This document shows positions 53,057 to 64,000 of a stretch of 64,000 nucleotides of DNA, in pieces. The stretch is taken from the NCBI GenBank assembly GCA_033980235.1, contig CM067077.1, positions 6,482,602-6,546,601 of the forward strand, given 5' to 3'. Numbering within the stretch: the stretch's first letter is position 1; every line of letters begins with the position of its first letter. The stretch is from Diadema setosum (taxonomy: Eukaryota; Echinodermata; Echinoidea; Diadematoida; Diadematidae). Below the pieces are notes generated by a model. It was not told where the DNA came from and did no database searches. It worked only from the letters and a program-made list of their open reading frames with translations. Both the position numbers and the translations under genes were made by a program.

Positions 53057-56000
53057 TATATTGATAATAATTGTGAATGTACACTGCGCATTTTCTATAT
53101 ACTCAACTGCGTATACCAATATTATATCATGTTATATCAAAAGAAAAGAAAAGAAAAAAAAGAAATAAATTGATTAACAAGATGAATTAATTGTTAATGA
53201 AAATCTTACAAAATATTAATATTTTCTTGAAACTTTGATACAACTGTAAACTCATCCATTTATCAGTGAATTGCCTTATATATCAGAGGGAAAATGGAAC
53301 CAAAAATTATTGCTCTTTCTATTTACACACTTGATTTTTTTTTTTCGTTCCGCTTATACAGAAAAAAAAAAAAGGTATCCGACAATCCTTCGGCAAATAT
53401 CATTTTACCATCTCTCATGTTGTAAGCTAATTACTTCCTATGTGGCATCTTTACACCATGATATTAATTTTATCCTATTCATTCTGATTACTTTAGCATA
53501 TCAAGTGCAGATAGCACCACGTTTTCTACATTGCGCCATTTTCTTTTCTTTTTTTCTTCATACGCACCTTTGCAAGGCCAGCCGCAGACCCGATACCGTT
53601 GGCTGAAGGCAATTCGATGGCTCTGTACGCGGGATTGTTAAAGACTCGGAGCTGTGCAAAAGACAAAAACGTTTTCAATGCTCTCTTTTCGTTGTTATTG
53701 GGTTTTATTGGGACCCTACCGTCAGGCAGTTTGCCCCGTCAGATACGTATCATTTTGACGTGTGTGAAGCAAAGTGGGTGATTATGTTAGCTGAAGTGGG
53801 AGATGTTATGACGAAAAAAAAAATTAAAGGGGAAATCAAGTTCAAAGATAAGCTAGTCTGAAAAGAAAGAGTAAAATAAATCGAGTTCAACTGTATGATT
53901 TTTATCGAAATCGGACGAAAAATAGGAAAGTTTTGACATTTCGAAGTTTATTTATTTACTTATTTTTATTTATTTATTTATCTATTCATTTATTTATTTA
54001 TTTTTATTTATTTATTTATTTTTTGGGGGAGGGGGGAACAGTTCTTAAGCAATCTTTATGAAAATGCAAATGGCAAAGTGAGCATGTCATCCCCTCACAA
54101 CTTACGATATAGTTTTTACATAAAATTTTGAAGTTTCCAGTTTTTCATTCAAGCGCAATTATCCCCGAGACTCAAATTCTCGTATCTCTAACTGATCACA
54201 GTTTTTCTTCATTGTTCTTTTTCACACGATCAATGGAAACTTAGGAGGGTATGACATGGTTAGCTCACTCCTTTGTATAGTCATATCCACTGTACAAAAA
54301 CTGTTTTGCAGAAATAACTATTACCAAAACTTCAAAATGTCAACTGTCAAATGCTTTTAACGAAATGGTGTATAGAGAGTGTGTGTGAATGCATACATCG
54401 TGGCATGCCTAAACCTCTGGAGTTTATATTCCATGCAAATGCCTTTCTTCGTGTTTTTGAAGTTGAAGCTGATTATCTTCTCTTGTCGGCAGTTAAGCGC
54501 TATCAGTGATGATCATCATCTCAAATTAACCAAACAACAAAAGAAAACATCGAAGGATGTATTAAAACACAATAGAAATAGCAATACACTGCCCAGAAAA
54601 AGACGTATTTATGAACATGCAGAGTAGAGCAAATGAGAATTAAACATAACACAGAACAGACATCTCAACTAATAGTAGCCCCCCCCCCCCAAAAAAAAAA
54701 AGACATTAAAAATAGATGTCGATAAAACCTGGTTCAAAAAGAATCTGACGGAAATGAGAAAAAACTACTTATGTATAAATATATTTGTATAGAAAGAGAG
54801 ATGGGCGGGGGGGGGGGGGGGAGGATGGTGTTGGGGACGTAGGTGGAACAAATATGGAGACTCAGGAGTGATGGAGTTAGCTGGTATAGGGCTTTCTTGT
54901 ATTGCGACATTCATGCATTCATTCATTCATTCATTTCATCTATTTCGTTCTCATAATATGACCAGATCTGTAACAATAGAGGGGGTCGGTGCCGCGTGCT
55001 AATCCGCACTTCTGTCAAAATTGAGTAACATGCATTTTCATAATCCTTCTCTTCACTCTATCCTCCGTGAAAATATCATATTTGAATTCAACCAATAAGA
55101 TGGTAAAAAATGCATAATAATTATATTCATGTTTTAATGTATTAATGTATAATGTATGGAGTTTCCAAACATTCAACATCGAATATCTCAAAAATGACTA
55201 TTGTGTGGGTTAGCATTATAGTGCACCGACCCGTTGCAGTACGATCTCACATCGAGTTTTCTGAACAGAAACAAAAAATCTAGGGTATGACCAAGGAGGT
55301 CCAAGAGATGGAGTAACAACAGTGTTATTCGCTTTGATCCCACGTTCGAAGCCGCCGCTCAAAAATATTTGAAACATGTGCCAAACAGGATCTGCCGCGC
55401 AGATACGAAGACAATAGGCGTTTTCACATCAGCCCGATGTTTCGAAATAGCGCGCTATTTTGCTGACTATTTTCTGCGAAAAATATCTCGAGCTTGGATT
55501 TTTATCGGGCTGATGTGAAAACGCCTAATCTATTGACTCGTGTCTCATTTCATAATCATCAGCCACTTTCAAAGGAAGCTATCTCCTTGTGATGGTAATT
55601 ACTTTTCGCTATCCCTCCTATAAGAGGTATAGGCGGTACAGACACGAGGATGCGCGAATAGAAATTGAGCGAAAAATGCTGAAATAAAGATGAAACTTGA
55701 AATTACTCGACTGGGCATATCCGGGCACTAATGTGATATATCTTTCAATAAAGAATTATACTTGAAAATTATTCCATATTAGTTTACATAAATGGAAATT
55801 AGGCGGAAAAGTGATTAAACCAGCTTTCCAGGATGGTACAGGTTTAAACTTTTTCACGTGATACAGCTGCTGTGATGTACACTTTTACGCAAATTTCTTG
55901 ACGGAATTGACTTTTTGTTTTACATGCTTTATCATTAAGTGAAATTTTATTTCATTTAATAAATGAATAAGCAAAATATGGCCAACATTATGATAACGTT

Positions 56001-59000
56001 CGAAATTAATCCTCAGATTGCTCTGCATGACGGCGGCGTCGAACATCGATCATCAAAGGCACAAGTGCACTTTCGGAATTCTTTTGTACATCAATCTGAC
56101 AACTGTTTGAATAATCACAGCCAGCTGGAACTCCATGTATAAAGCCTCCTTGGTGTGACTAGAGCGGGACAAATAATGTATACAACCTTCACATCCTCGG
56201 CCAATGGGGGGGGGGGGGGGGGGAGTGGATGTTCATGTATACGTACATCTGCAATTTCATTCACATTGTCCATCATTTCTAGTACGGCGTTCGTGGCTAT
56301 CATGTGTTTTACAGCTTGTCTTCCATCCGAAGTCCGTAGACTCTCTAGGAGTAGCACCAGTACCGGGCGATTGTCAACGAGAAGGCGGGCGACGCGGTGG
56401 TTGCTTTCCAATGGAAGACCGATGTGGAAATCTATGCCTGAAAGAAAGGATATTTAAACAGCATTAGCAAGAAATTGTGCATGTGTTCATTCGAGAGGGT
56501 GAGCTTGTGAGGGCATATTGATGTATTACAAAAAAAAAAAAAAACAAACAAACATTGGAATTATGCACCTTCCCCTCGACTCAGCATAACTTGCATGTTT
56601 CTGTGAATGTGACTAACAAAAGACATGGTGAGGGAACACGCAAGTTATGTTGAGTCGAGGGGAAGGTGTATTCCAATGCCTTTTGTTAAACATTTCAGCA
56701 AAGTAGCAATAATTCTCAGATGAGGTCATTTGAGGAATATTGGTTTCGAAAGATTTTTTTTTTTGTTGGCGTTCCCAAGTAATCTAAAGAAAAATAGAAG
56801 AGAAATTCGTAAAAAATATGTGGAATGTTTCTAGATATACATTTCAACGCGAAAGTGATGTTGAGGGTATCATAAAATCAACACAAATCAACATGCATTT
56901 GGATTTCAGGGGTCCTTTAATGTGTCTCATGCAATCATGTTGTTTTCTTTCTCTTTTTACCACTTTCTACCGTTCCTAGCCCTCATTTTTAGGTTACAGT
57001 TCGTTATTCTGAATGTTCATCATTCCAAATGATCCTTAATCCGAAAATTTAAATAGGTTAGCTAGTCCGAAGGTTCATAAGTAGGCACCTCCTTTTCATT
57101 TTCGGATTAACAAACCTCCAGAACAGCGAACCTAATTTTATTTTCTGGTAAAAATACTCAATCGGGGACTTACGACCCTTATTTCATTATTTCAGATTCA
57201 CAAACCTTCGGAATAACGATAACGAACTTTAATGATTTTCTTATTAACAAACTTTTTATGTTATTTTCGGATTAATGATCATCTAAATACACATATTGAG
57301 TTTGTGTTTCGGACAAACGGACCTTCGGAATAACAAACCTTCTTTCATTTTCCAATCAACGAACCTTCGGAATTAAGATAAACCATTTCGTCCCTTTTCT
57401 GAATAAGGAATCAATTTGACTGTCTGAACGTACTATCAATTGACATTACCGAAAGGCTCTGCTATCTCCTCCTTGAAAAACTGTCCCAGAGTTCGATGTT
57501 GAGGGTCAACTCGCCGCAAAAGCTCATTGACTAGTGGTCCAAATGTGAAACCATGGTAACCATGGGTGTGGCCATCATACTCCCATTGTGGCTCTGTCCT
57601 TGCCATGAGTTCTCCCGCCTTGGCAACATCTTGTAGCAAGTCCAGGCTCAAACCAGGTGGTGCGGATACAGCAAGTCCCGCCTTAAAAGGGTAAGTAAAA
57701 CTACTTAAGTCATGTGTCAATCACATATCAGACATGCCATTTTATGAGAATAATTCACGTAAGAATGGATTTCATCGTTAGGATGGAATAGCACGACAAT
57801 TACTATCTACACTGTAAAATTTATCATTTTTATCATTACACTTACATCATGAAGTCCAGTCTGCTTGTGTCCACGATGGCGCGTGTTGTGCTATATTCTC
57901 TTTTTTCTCTGTTCTTCTTTTCTATTTTTTTCCCTTCTTAAGTTGATTTCTTGTCAGTTGACATTGGTTTCTTTGATTTTGTGTATATATTTTCCGAGGG
58001 TCCCATACCCATGCTTTTTAGTGGGACCCTCCATTTTCATTCCAATTCTTGTATAGTTATGCATATGTATATACCTTAGAAAATGAATTTATGTTGTTAC
58101 TCGTGATCTCATGTACGTTTCCTTTGAAATTGTTACAAATATGTTCTGTTAATACATTTTATATATAATTTTCCCTGTTTATTCAATAGAAATGAAAATA
58201 AAGTTGAAGTTATTTAGTGTTATTCTAAATTGCACATTCTTTTAAGGTTGTTTGCGAATGTGTGTTTCAAAACAAATATAATGTATTCGTTTGCATATAA
58301 TTTCACAGTACAGTTTTAACTTACAAATTCGATTACCATCAGAATTACATAAATCTGTCACTGTTCTTTCTACATAATTAACTCTTAATTAATACACCAA
58401 CTTTTAAATGTTCCAGGAATTTCTCTTTTAGATTTTTACCTTTAGGAGATGGTATAGTATTGGTTGACATGAGATTTTAGCTTTTAACTTTTTTTGCGAG
58501 ATACTTAGAAACCACATAATGAAATGTTGAAAAGCATACAATTTTAAGAGGAATACAAACTTTATTTGAAGAAAATAGGTTTTGAAGTGGCTGAGACATC
58601 CAAAAGAATAAATTGAAACAAAGCGATGCTAATAAAAGGTTGGTCCTGGATTGCTTTTTTTGTTCATATCCCAGCCATTTCAAAACCAACTTTCATTGAA
58701 TAGACTCTGAATTCCTCTTAGAATGATACATTCTCATCGTATTTCATGAGAGGTTTCTCATTATCTCAAAATTCGTCATAAAACAAAACAAAACAAAAAA
58801 CAAGAAAGAGAAAATATCAAGCCCCATCTCAACCAAAACTTTACAATCCCTCTAAGCAGACACTTGAGGTTTCAGTATAGAAGAGTTTAATAACCTTATG
58901 CTCCAACATGTCTTTGACGGTGACCTTCTCTTTGCCCTTCTGTGCGAATTCCGGCCAATAGAGGGCGACTGGTTTGTTGTAGTCCAGCAAACCTCGATCT

Positions 59001-62000
59001 ACGAGCATGGCAATGCACACTGATGCAACTCCTACATCGGGGGAAAGAAATCATTACAATCCGGGAAATAAGGCTTGAAGTATTAATCTCCTTTAGTTGG
59101 TAGGGGACATAGCCAGTGTTAAATGAAGGCAAATCGAAAACAATTTGCTTACCAAGTGGGCTTGGAGGTACATGTATCCCAAAACCTGAAAAAAGTGACA
59201 ACCCATGGGCACTGTATGAACTCCACCATTTTCCGGGTCCCGGCTCAAAGGAAAGAAGGGGCGGAAATGGGCAAGGGCTTTGTTTCTTGACCCCACGAGG
59301 TTCAGTAAGTTTTCCATTCTCTCCGTCCCTCCCTCGTCTTGATTTCTACAATGTCGAACATTCTGAAGCTCCACCCCTGACTAAAAGGAGATAAGGACCG
59401 GAGTGAGCTAACTGATACTGATAGTTATCAATGTGGGAATATGAATGGCTTTGCGTAAACGAAGTTCATCTTAATGTTGTGAATTCCTCCTCCGGTTACC
59501 CCTCCCATCTCCAGACTTTGAAAACATGCCAAGTTGATAAAAATGACCGTTCCATCTCAATGAGGAACCCCAAACTAGGTTATCAGAATACGAGTTTGGC
59601 ACAGCACTATTGTGTATAATGAAAGTACCTTATACACATAGTAACGGGGAATACTATTTCCACTTTTCTTGAATTCCCTGCTGTTTTTCTAGCTACGCAA
59701 GTAAGAACACACACAGCTGATCATTGATTGTGTCCTTTCATGTCTGTTTTTGTGCTAATAAATCTCACCGCAGTATATTTGCGACCAAGATTCTTCCCAT
59801 TTCTGTATCAAGTTTCGAGACAGATCTACCACAATCATCATGTATGACACTGTAACGTGTACAATAATTTTAGATATATAAAAAAGACGGCATTCACCTT
59901 TCGTTGATGAGAAGAAAATGGAGATAGTGTCTTGCTGCCATTTCCGCTTGCTCTCATAATCTGCGAATCCACCCCAAATGTCGACGACTTTCTTCCCCCG
60001 ATGATAGGCAGCAAATGCCGCTCCTCCAGTACGGGGATCTCGACCACTCTCAAAGTTCGCTCTGTATCGAATATTTAATTCATTCAAGATTATATTTGAA
60101 TTAAAGATCAACTATACGGAATATGATCGACGTCTTTCTGTTTCTTACTCATTCACATGCCTACGTTTCAGTGTCTGCTTCCTTGAGCTTTTAACTATTT
60201 CTTCTACTGCACATGCTGATCTTTTCTCCTTTCTCTTGGGTGTATAAAATTATAGCTTCTGAAGTCTAATACTTTATTGGAGTGTACTTTATAGGATCAG
60301 GATGAAAAGAGATGATTCAATCCATTATTGTTCTTTGAAAGCTGTTAACTAAGCTGACTTGAAATATAGATCCAGATCGAGATAGGTTTCAACATGCTGG
60401 TGCTTTCAAGAAGTAGATATAAATTTAGTTGTTGTTTTTCTATATTTCTTTTCATGCTTAGAATGTACAATGTATACAACACTCTTCGTGACAGTAACCT
60501 CCAATAATAATTTGAACGGAACTCATTTTTTTTTAATTTCTTTGTCTAACACAAATGTCCTGTGGTACACTCTGTGGTACCTGTCGATATCACACAATGT
60601 ACTACACACAATCAATGTTACCACAGGGTACTGTGTGGTACTGTACCCTGGGCTTGTAGGGTACTCCCTGTAGTATACTTGTCGGTACCACACAATGTAC
60701 CCAAGGATGCCAAGTTCAAAATATTTCTATGAGTGAGATTTTCATGACTCGGCATCTCGGCGAGCGAATGTGCGCGCAAGCGAGGATGTGGGAGGGCTCC
60801 CCCCCCCCCGTGGCCTCCCACGGTGGGGAGCTTTTTCAATTTTTAGCTCTTAATGGTGCGATCAGGTGACTATTTTTTACTTATTTGGAAAGACAAAAGG
60901 AAAATGTAACTTCAATAATTGTAACTATCACTTAAATCGTTTGAGCTATGCTCCTTATTATGGGCCCAAATTGCAGACTTTGCCCGATGGGTGAGAAAAA
61001 TGGGTGCCATGCGTGAGATTGTGAGACGACCCCTAAATGCTTGAGTCTCACTCAGAATGCGTGAGACTTGGTAGCTCTGTTTGAGTACCACATGAATAAT
61101 TATAATTATGTTACCACATGAACTGTGTACTGTATTACAGGCTCGTATCGTACTCCCTTTGGTACTGGTCGGTACCACACAATGTACCACACAAATAAAC
61201 GTTACCACAGGAACTGTGTGGTACAGTGTCACAGGCTCGTGCAGTACTCCTTGTGGTACTTCTCAGTACCATGCATGTACAACAAAAACATATTACAGCA
61301 CAATCACTGATGTGTGGTACAGGACAGTACCACACAGGGCAGTTCGACAGAACAATACCACAGGACAGTACAACAGGAATTATCCTGTGGTATTTTGGGA
61401 CGTACCACAGGACAGTACCACAGGTCCAGTACCACAGGACAGCTAGTACAACAGGAATTGTCCTGTGGTATTTTACAGGACAGTAGGCCTACCACAGGAC
61501 TACAGGAGAGTACCACAGGACATTACCACAGGGCAGTACCACATACCATTACCACAGAGCAGTACCACACAGCATTACCACAGGGCAGTACCACAGGATC
61601 ATTACCACAGGACAGTACCACAGGAACTGTTCTGTGGTATTTTGGGATAGTATCACTGATAGGAGAGTACTAGTACCACAGGACATTACAGTCTTACCTA
61701 CAGTCTACAGTCGTAGTGTAAGTGCTGAAAGCATGTGACATTTCAAATGGTACTACTGTGGTACTCCTGTGGTACAAACTTTTACGTACCGGTAACTCAT
61801 GAATATTCAAAAAAGTAATTTATAGATTTTAGAACAAAACATAAAAGACTTTAAAAGTCAAAATATTAATGATGGGACTTACTTTGAACTTTATTGAAGA
61901 TTGTGTAATAATGTTATGTTATTCCCAACATCATAAATATTGTTATGAAAGTGTAATTTCATATCTATATCAAAGTATGATCTAGTTAGTACTAAAAAAT

Positions 62001-62758
62001 GCTTAAATGCATTACGGATGTGTGGTAATGACCTGTACATGTACTGTCCTGTGGTAATGTCCCAAAATACTACAGAACAGTTCTTAGCTGTGGTACTGTT
62101 CTGTGGTACTGGTCCTGTACGTGGTACTGCCCTATGGTAGTGTCCTGTGATACTACCCTGTGGTACGCCCCAAAATACCACAGGACAGTTTCTGAGGTAC
62201 TGTTCTGTGGTACTGGTCCTGTGGTACTGCCCTGTGGTAATGTCCTGTGGTACTGCCCTGTGGTACGCCCCAAAATACCACGGGACAATTCCAGTGGTTC
62301 GGTCCCGTGGTACCGTCATGTGGTACTGTCCTGTGGTCACTGTCCTGTGGTACTGTCCTGTAGTACTTGTGGTAATTACCACTGGACTTTTTGTAAGGGA
62401 ATTGAGAGATGTCAGTTTCCGTGCTTTAATTCCTGAGAAAGCACCTTTTGCAGATTTTGCTTCATTGTTTCACAGTGGAATAAAATAATCTGCCTTTGGT
62501 TTATGTTGACGGTTAGATGAATTAAAAAAAAATGCACATATAAACATGATCTCATTGAGCTTGATGCTCATTTTGAACAGGAAGCAAAATGAATACACTT
62601 TCAACGACGACTCACCTGAAAGTCTCTAGAACGTCTTCGAATCCAGGAGCTACATAACCCTCTGTGATGACAGGTGGTGGAGTCTGAAAGAATCTTGGCA
62701 GGAACACCATCAAGATGGCTGTCACACCCATAAGTGCAGCATTCTTCATCAGTCCCAT
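51606..62758 (-). CDS. Serine beta-lactamase-fold (LACTB/EstB-like) protein
   Basis: A PF00144-type penicillin-binding/beta-lactamase fold, probably an esterase or peptidase rather than a drug-resistance enzyme; the substrate is unknown. Exons: 62758-62616, 60061-59898, 59031-58895, 57681-57450, 56437-56247, 53651-53568, 52612-52445 and 51791-51606. All are GT-AG with matching phases, giving 434 aa. Visible are a hydrophobic N-terminal segment (about residues 5-22, likely signal anchor), the catalytic SSTK (Ser99, Lys102), GYHGFTFG with the catalytic-type Tyr190, and the third motif FGHHGSGGQ (381-386 region) close to the C-terminus. The intron 3 donor (AAG|GTTATT) is weak. A longer reading frame begins at 62899, but the downstream Met fits the hydrophobic start better. 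It resembles the invertebrate family called beta-lactamase domain-containing protein 2. Confidence 0.92.
52234..52404 (+). mobile_element. CAGTCAAACC-ended MITE
   Basis: Starts TA then CAGTCAAACC and ends GGTTTGACT, with inner mirrored words GTGGCCACC and GAGTGGCCGCTATAG. It resembles pogo/Tigger-like MITEs. It lies in the last intron of the LACTB-like gene, about 40 bp from exon 7. Confidence 0.7.
53008..53056. repeat. (AAT)n microsatellite
   Basis: About 45 bp of AAT units in intron 6 of the LACTB-like gene. Confidence 0.9.
53946..54020. repeat. (TTTA)n microsatellite
   Basis: Imperfect TTTA units with TTTC and TTTT variants, in intron 5 of the LACTB-like gene. Confidence 0.9.
54909..54937. 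repeat. (TCAT)n microsatellite
   Basis: About seven TCAT units in intron 5 of the LACTB-like gene. Confidence 0.85.
55417..55525. mobile_element. GGCGTTTTC-TIR MITE, short copy
   Basis: A 109 bp element with perfect ends GGCGTTTTCACATCAGCCCG and CGGGCTGATGTGAAAACGCC, flanked by TA on both sides. Its two halves correspond to the two ends of the 292 bp copy at 7378-7669 with the middle missing. It sits at the edge of the dispersed repeat shared with that region. Confidence 0.9.
55531..56140. repeat. Dispersed repeat, copy 2
   Basis: In intron 5 of the LACTB-like gene, ending about 100 bp from exon 5. It matches 6715-7800 in order. Shared words include GATGGTAATTACTTT, GTGAAATTTTATT, CATCAAAGGCACAA and GGAATTCTTTTGT. 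There is no tandem duplication here. Confidence 0.7.
56990..57385. repeat. GAACCTTCGG short-motif array, second copy
   Basis: Degenerate repeats of ACCTTCGGAATAACGAACC and TTTTCGGATTAACAAAC, with some inverted forms near 57000-57090. Same motif family as 3410-3915. It lies in intron 4 of the LACTB-like gene, about 65 bp from exon 4. Confidence 0.6.
58444..58852. mobile_element. AGATGGGG-type palindromic MITE, copy 3
   Basis: The left end AGGAGATGGTATAGTATTGG is mirrored by CCCCATCTCAACCAAAACTT then TACAATCCCT. It shares internal blocks with copies at 14788 and 40388. It lies in intron 3 of the LACTB-like gene, 43 bp downstream of exon 3 on the coding strand. Confidence 0.75.
60548..62385. 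repeat. GTACCACAGG short-motif inverted array
   Basis: In intron 1 of the LACTB-like gene. The left part (about 61100-61680) is dense in AGTACCACAGGACAGTACCA words. The right part (about 62030-62375) is dense in the reverse complement, TGTCCTGTGGTACTGTCCTG. A unique AT-rich core of about 260 bp (61770-62030) separates them. A further block at 60548-60705 is separated by about 400 bp of different sequence rich in TGAGTGAGA/GTGAGAC words. No clean outer TIR was identified. Open frames in the array are repeat artefacts. Confidence 0.75.
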
Positions 62759-64000
62759 GATTGCAGTATTACTTGGCAGTTTTAACCTCACTCCAAGAAT
62801 TGTGAGACAGTATATACGATCAAGATCGAACCAGAACGGAGTGTCAGCTAGGCCCACCGCTGTATTATATCGTCCGTTCAAAGAACAGGCTTTTTTCACT
62901 TCACCAGGTACAGTAGAACTTGTCTAAAATATCTACCTGGCAGAATACACATACCGTGTACAGAAAGTAAATGGCCATATCGTGTTTTCTGCCAGTGGAG
63001 ACATTATCTTTTAACACCGGTACCCGAATATCAGACCGCATGCACGCTTCCGTGATTTTGAATGGATCAAGACCATACAATAGCTTCATGTCTAGACCGA
63101 ACGCTTTTGTTAGTTTTGTGCTTGCGAAGCTCTCCTCACACAAGAGATAAGGGTGGGATTTCACGGAGCACGCGAACGATTTGCGAAGGACGCGAATAGC
63201 AAAATCCAGCATTCGTATTTTAGTCTGCAAAAGATCGCCAAACGAACGTGAGGGTTCGGAAGCGTCGTCAATTGTTCGCGAATGTCGTTTTTACTTCGGC
63301 GAGAATTTCAAAAAAGTTTGAAATTTTTTGCGAACCTTTTCCGCACACTTGGTCGTGATTCGCTCATGAATTGTTCTCGAAAGTGTCTTTAAAGCCTCGT
63401 CATGTGCGCAAGACCTTCGCAAGACACGCGCGATGTTCGCAAAATGTTCGTGAGACCCCAAACAGACTCCGAAACTTTGGAGAATGTCTGCGAAGTTTTT
63501 CCGATCATTTACGACGTAATCGCAAACTGTTCGCGTACCTTTTGAGATATTCTTGCGAATGTTTAGCACACGTTTGGGGGATGTATGACCTAGTTCTATA
63601 CGTTTTCTACAAATAAAAATCGTAACATACATCTAAACATCAAACAATTATTAACAACTATAGTAACAAAAGAAATTAAAGACTAGCAAGGAGAAATAAA
63701 TGTTTGATATACAAAAAAAAATCGTAGAATACACTTGAAATTAATCTAAAGTATGTAAAATTTCATTTGAACTATAATATAGAGATTATGTGTTGGAGGA
63801 ACTGCAAAAAAAAAAAATCAAAGGCTTTACTAGTGGAGATAGTAAGTGTCCTAGGGAAAAAAATGTAGGCAAGCACACGATAGAGAAATGAGAGAAAAAG
63901 AAAGGAGAAATAGAGGAAAGAAAAATATTCAACTCAAGACAGCTTCCACCTCTCCTTGGGTACATTTTCTCCCATGATTATTGAAAATTTTTCGTTGTTC
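62759..64000. other. Upstream region of the LACTB-like gene
   Basis: Presumed promoter and 5' flank. Positions about 63155-63590 are full of TTCGCGAA, GCGAAC and TTCGCAA words in both orientations and form another short-motif array. The rest is AT-rich without a recognisable gene. No TATA box or initiator can be assigned with confidence. Confidence 0.5.

Noticed and set aside
61304..62488. Open frames with repeated TTGQYHRTVPQ-like peptides
   Set aside because: They are read from the GTACCACAGG array, occur on both strands and lack splice or start context.
62759..62899. N-terminal extension of the LACTB-like protein to the Met at 62899
   Set aside because: The extra 47 residues look unlike the family, whereas the Met at 62758 is followed at once by a hydrophobic anchor.

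Overview
This is a 64 kb window of intron-rich animal nuclear DNA. Both the proteins and the repeats point to a marine invertebrate deuterostome, most likely an echinoderm such as a sea urchin. The repeats are many TA- and TTAA-flanked MITEs, a CCTCCGCCAAG-type interspersed repeat, and long TAA, TA, CAAT and TTTA microsatellites. The species assignment is inference. No prokaryotic gene, CRISPR array or convincing RNA gene was seen.

Four protein-coding genes can be assembled exon by exon with consistent splice phases. (1) Spermidine synthase (SRM), minus strand, 5119-15720, 8 exons, 298 aa. (2) NOP2/NSUN1, the nucleolar rRNA m5C methyltransferase, plus strand, 16293-34410, 16 exons, 929 aa. 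It contains a U12-type AT-AC intron at the position expected for the classic human P120 AT-AC intron. (3) An unrecognised two-exon gene, minus strand, 39451-46611, 346 aa, with a duplicated 51-residue unit, a long Ser/Asp/Glu low-complexity region and a C-terminal CaaX box (CIIL). (4) A serine beta-lactamase-fold (LACTB/EstB-like) protein, minus strand, 51606-62758, 8 exons, 434 aa, probably with an N-terminal signal anchor.

SRM and NOP2 are head to head and share a 572 bp intergenic region with two perfect CACGTG E-boxes. Both genes serve growth, one in polyamine synthesis and one in ribosome biogenesis, so joint MYC-type control is plausible. Genes 3 and 4 have no visible functional link to them.

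The rest is introns and intergenic DNA packed with non-autonomous transposons. Several insertions can be dated relative to one another, because an uninterrupted copy of the target also lies in the window. Examples are a 1.86 kb element made of AACTGGTA-type motifs inside a TA-flanked MITE, a 600 bp TTAA element inside a fold-back element, and a GGCGTTTTC-ended MITE inside one half of a tandem duplication. At least four unrelated elements share one architecture: long arms of degenerate short motifs (AACTGGTA, GTACCACAGG, GAACCTTCGG, TTCGCGAA). This is the most unusual non-coding feature here. The last NOP2 intron also carries decayed duplicates of the final exon's acceptor and 5' end.
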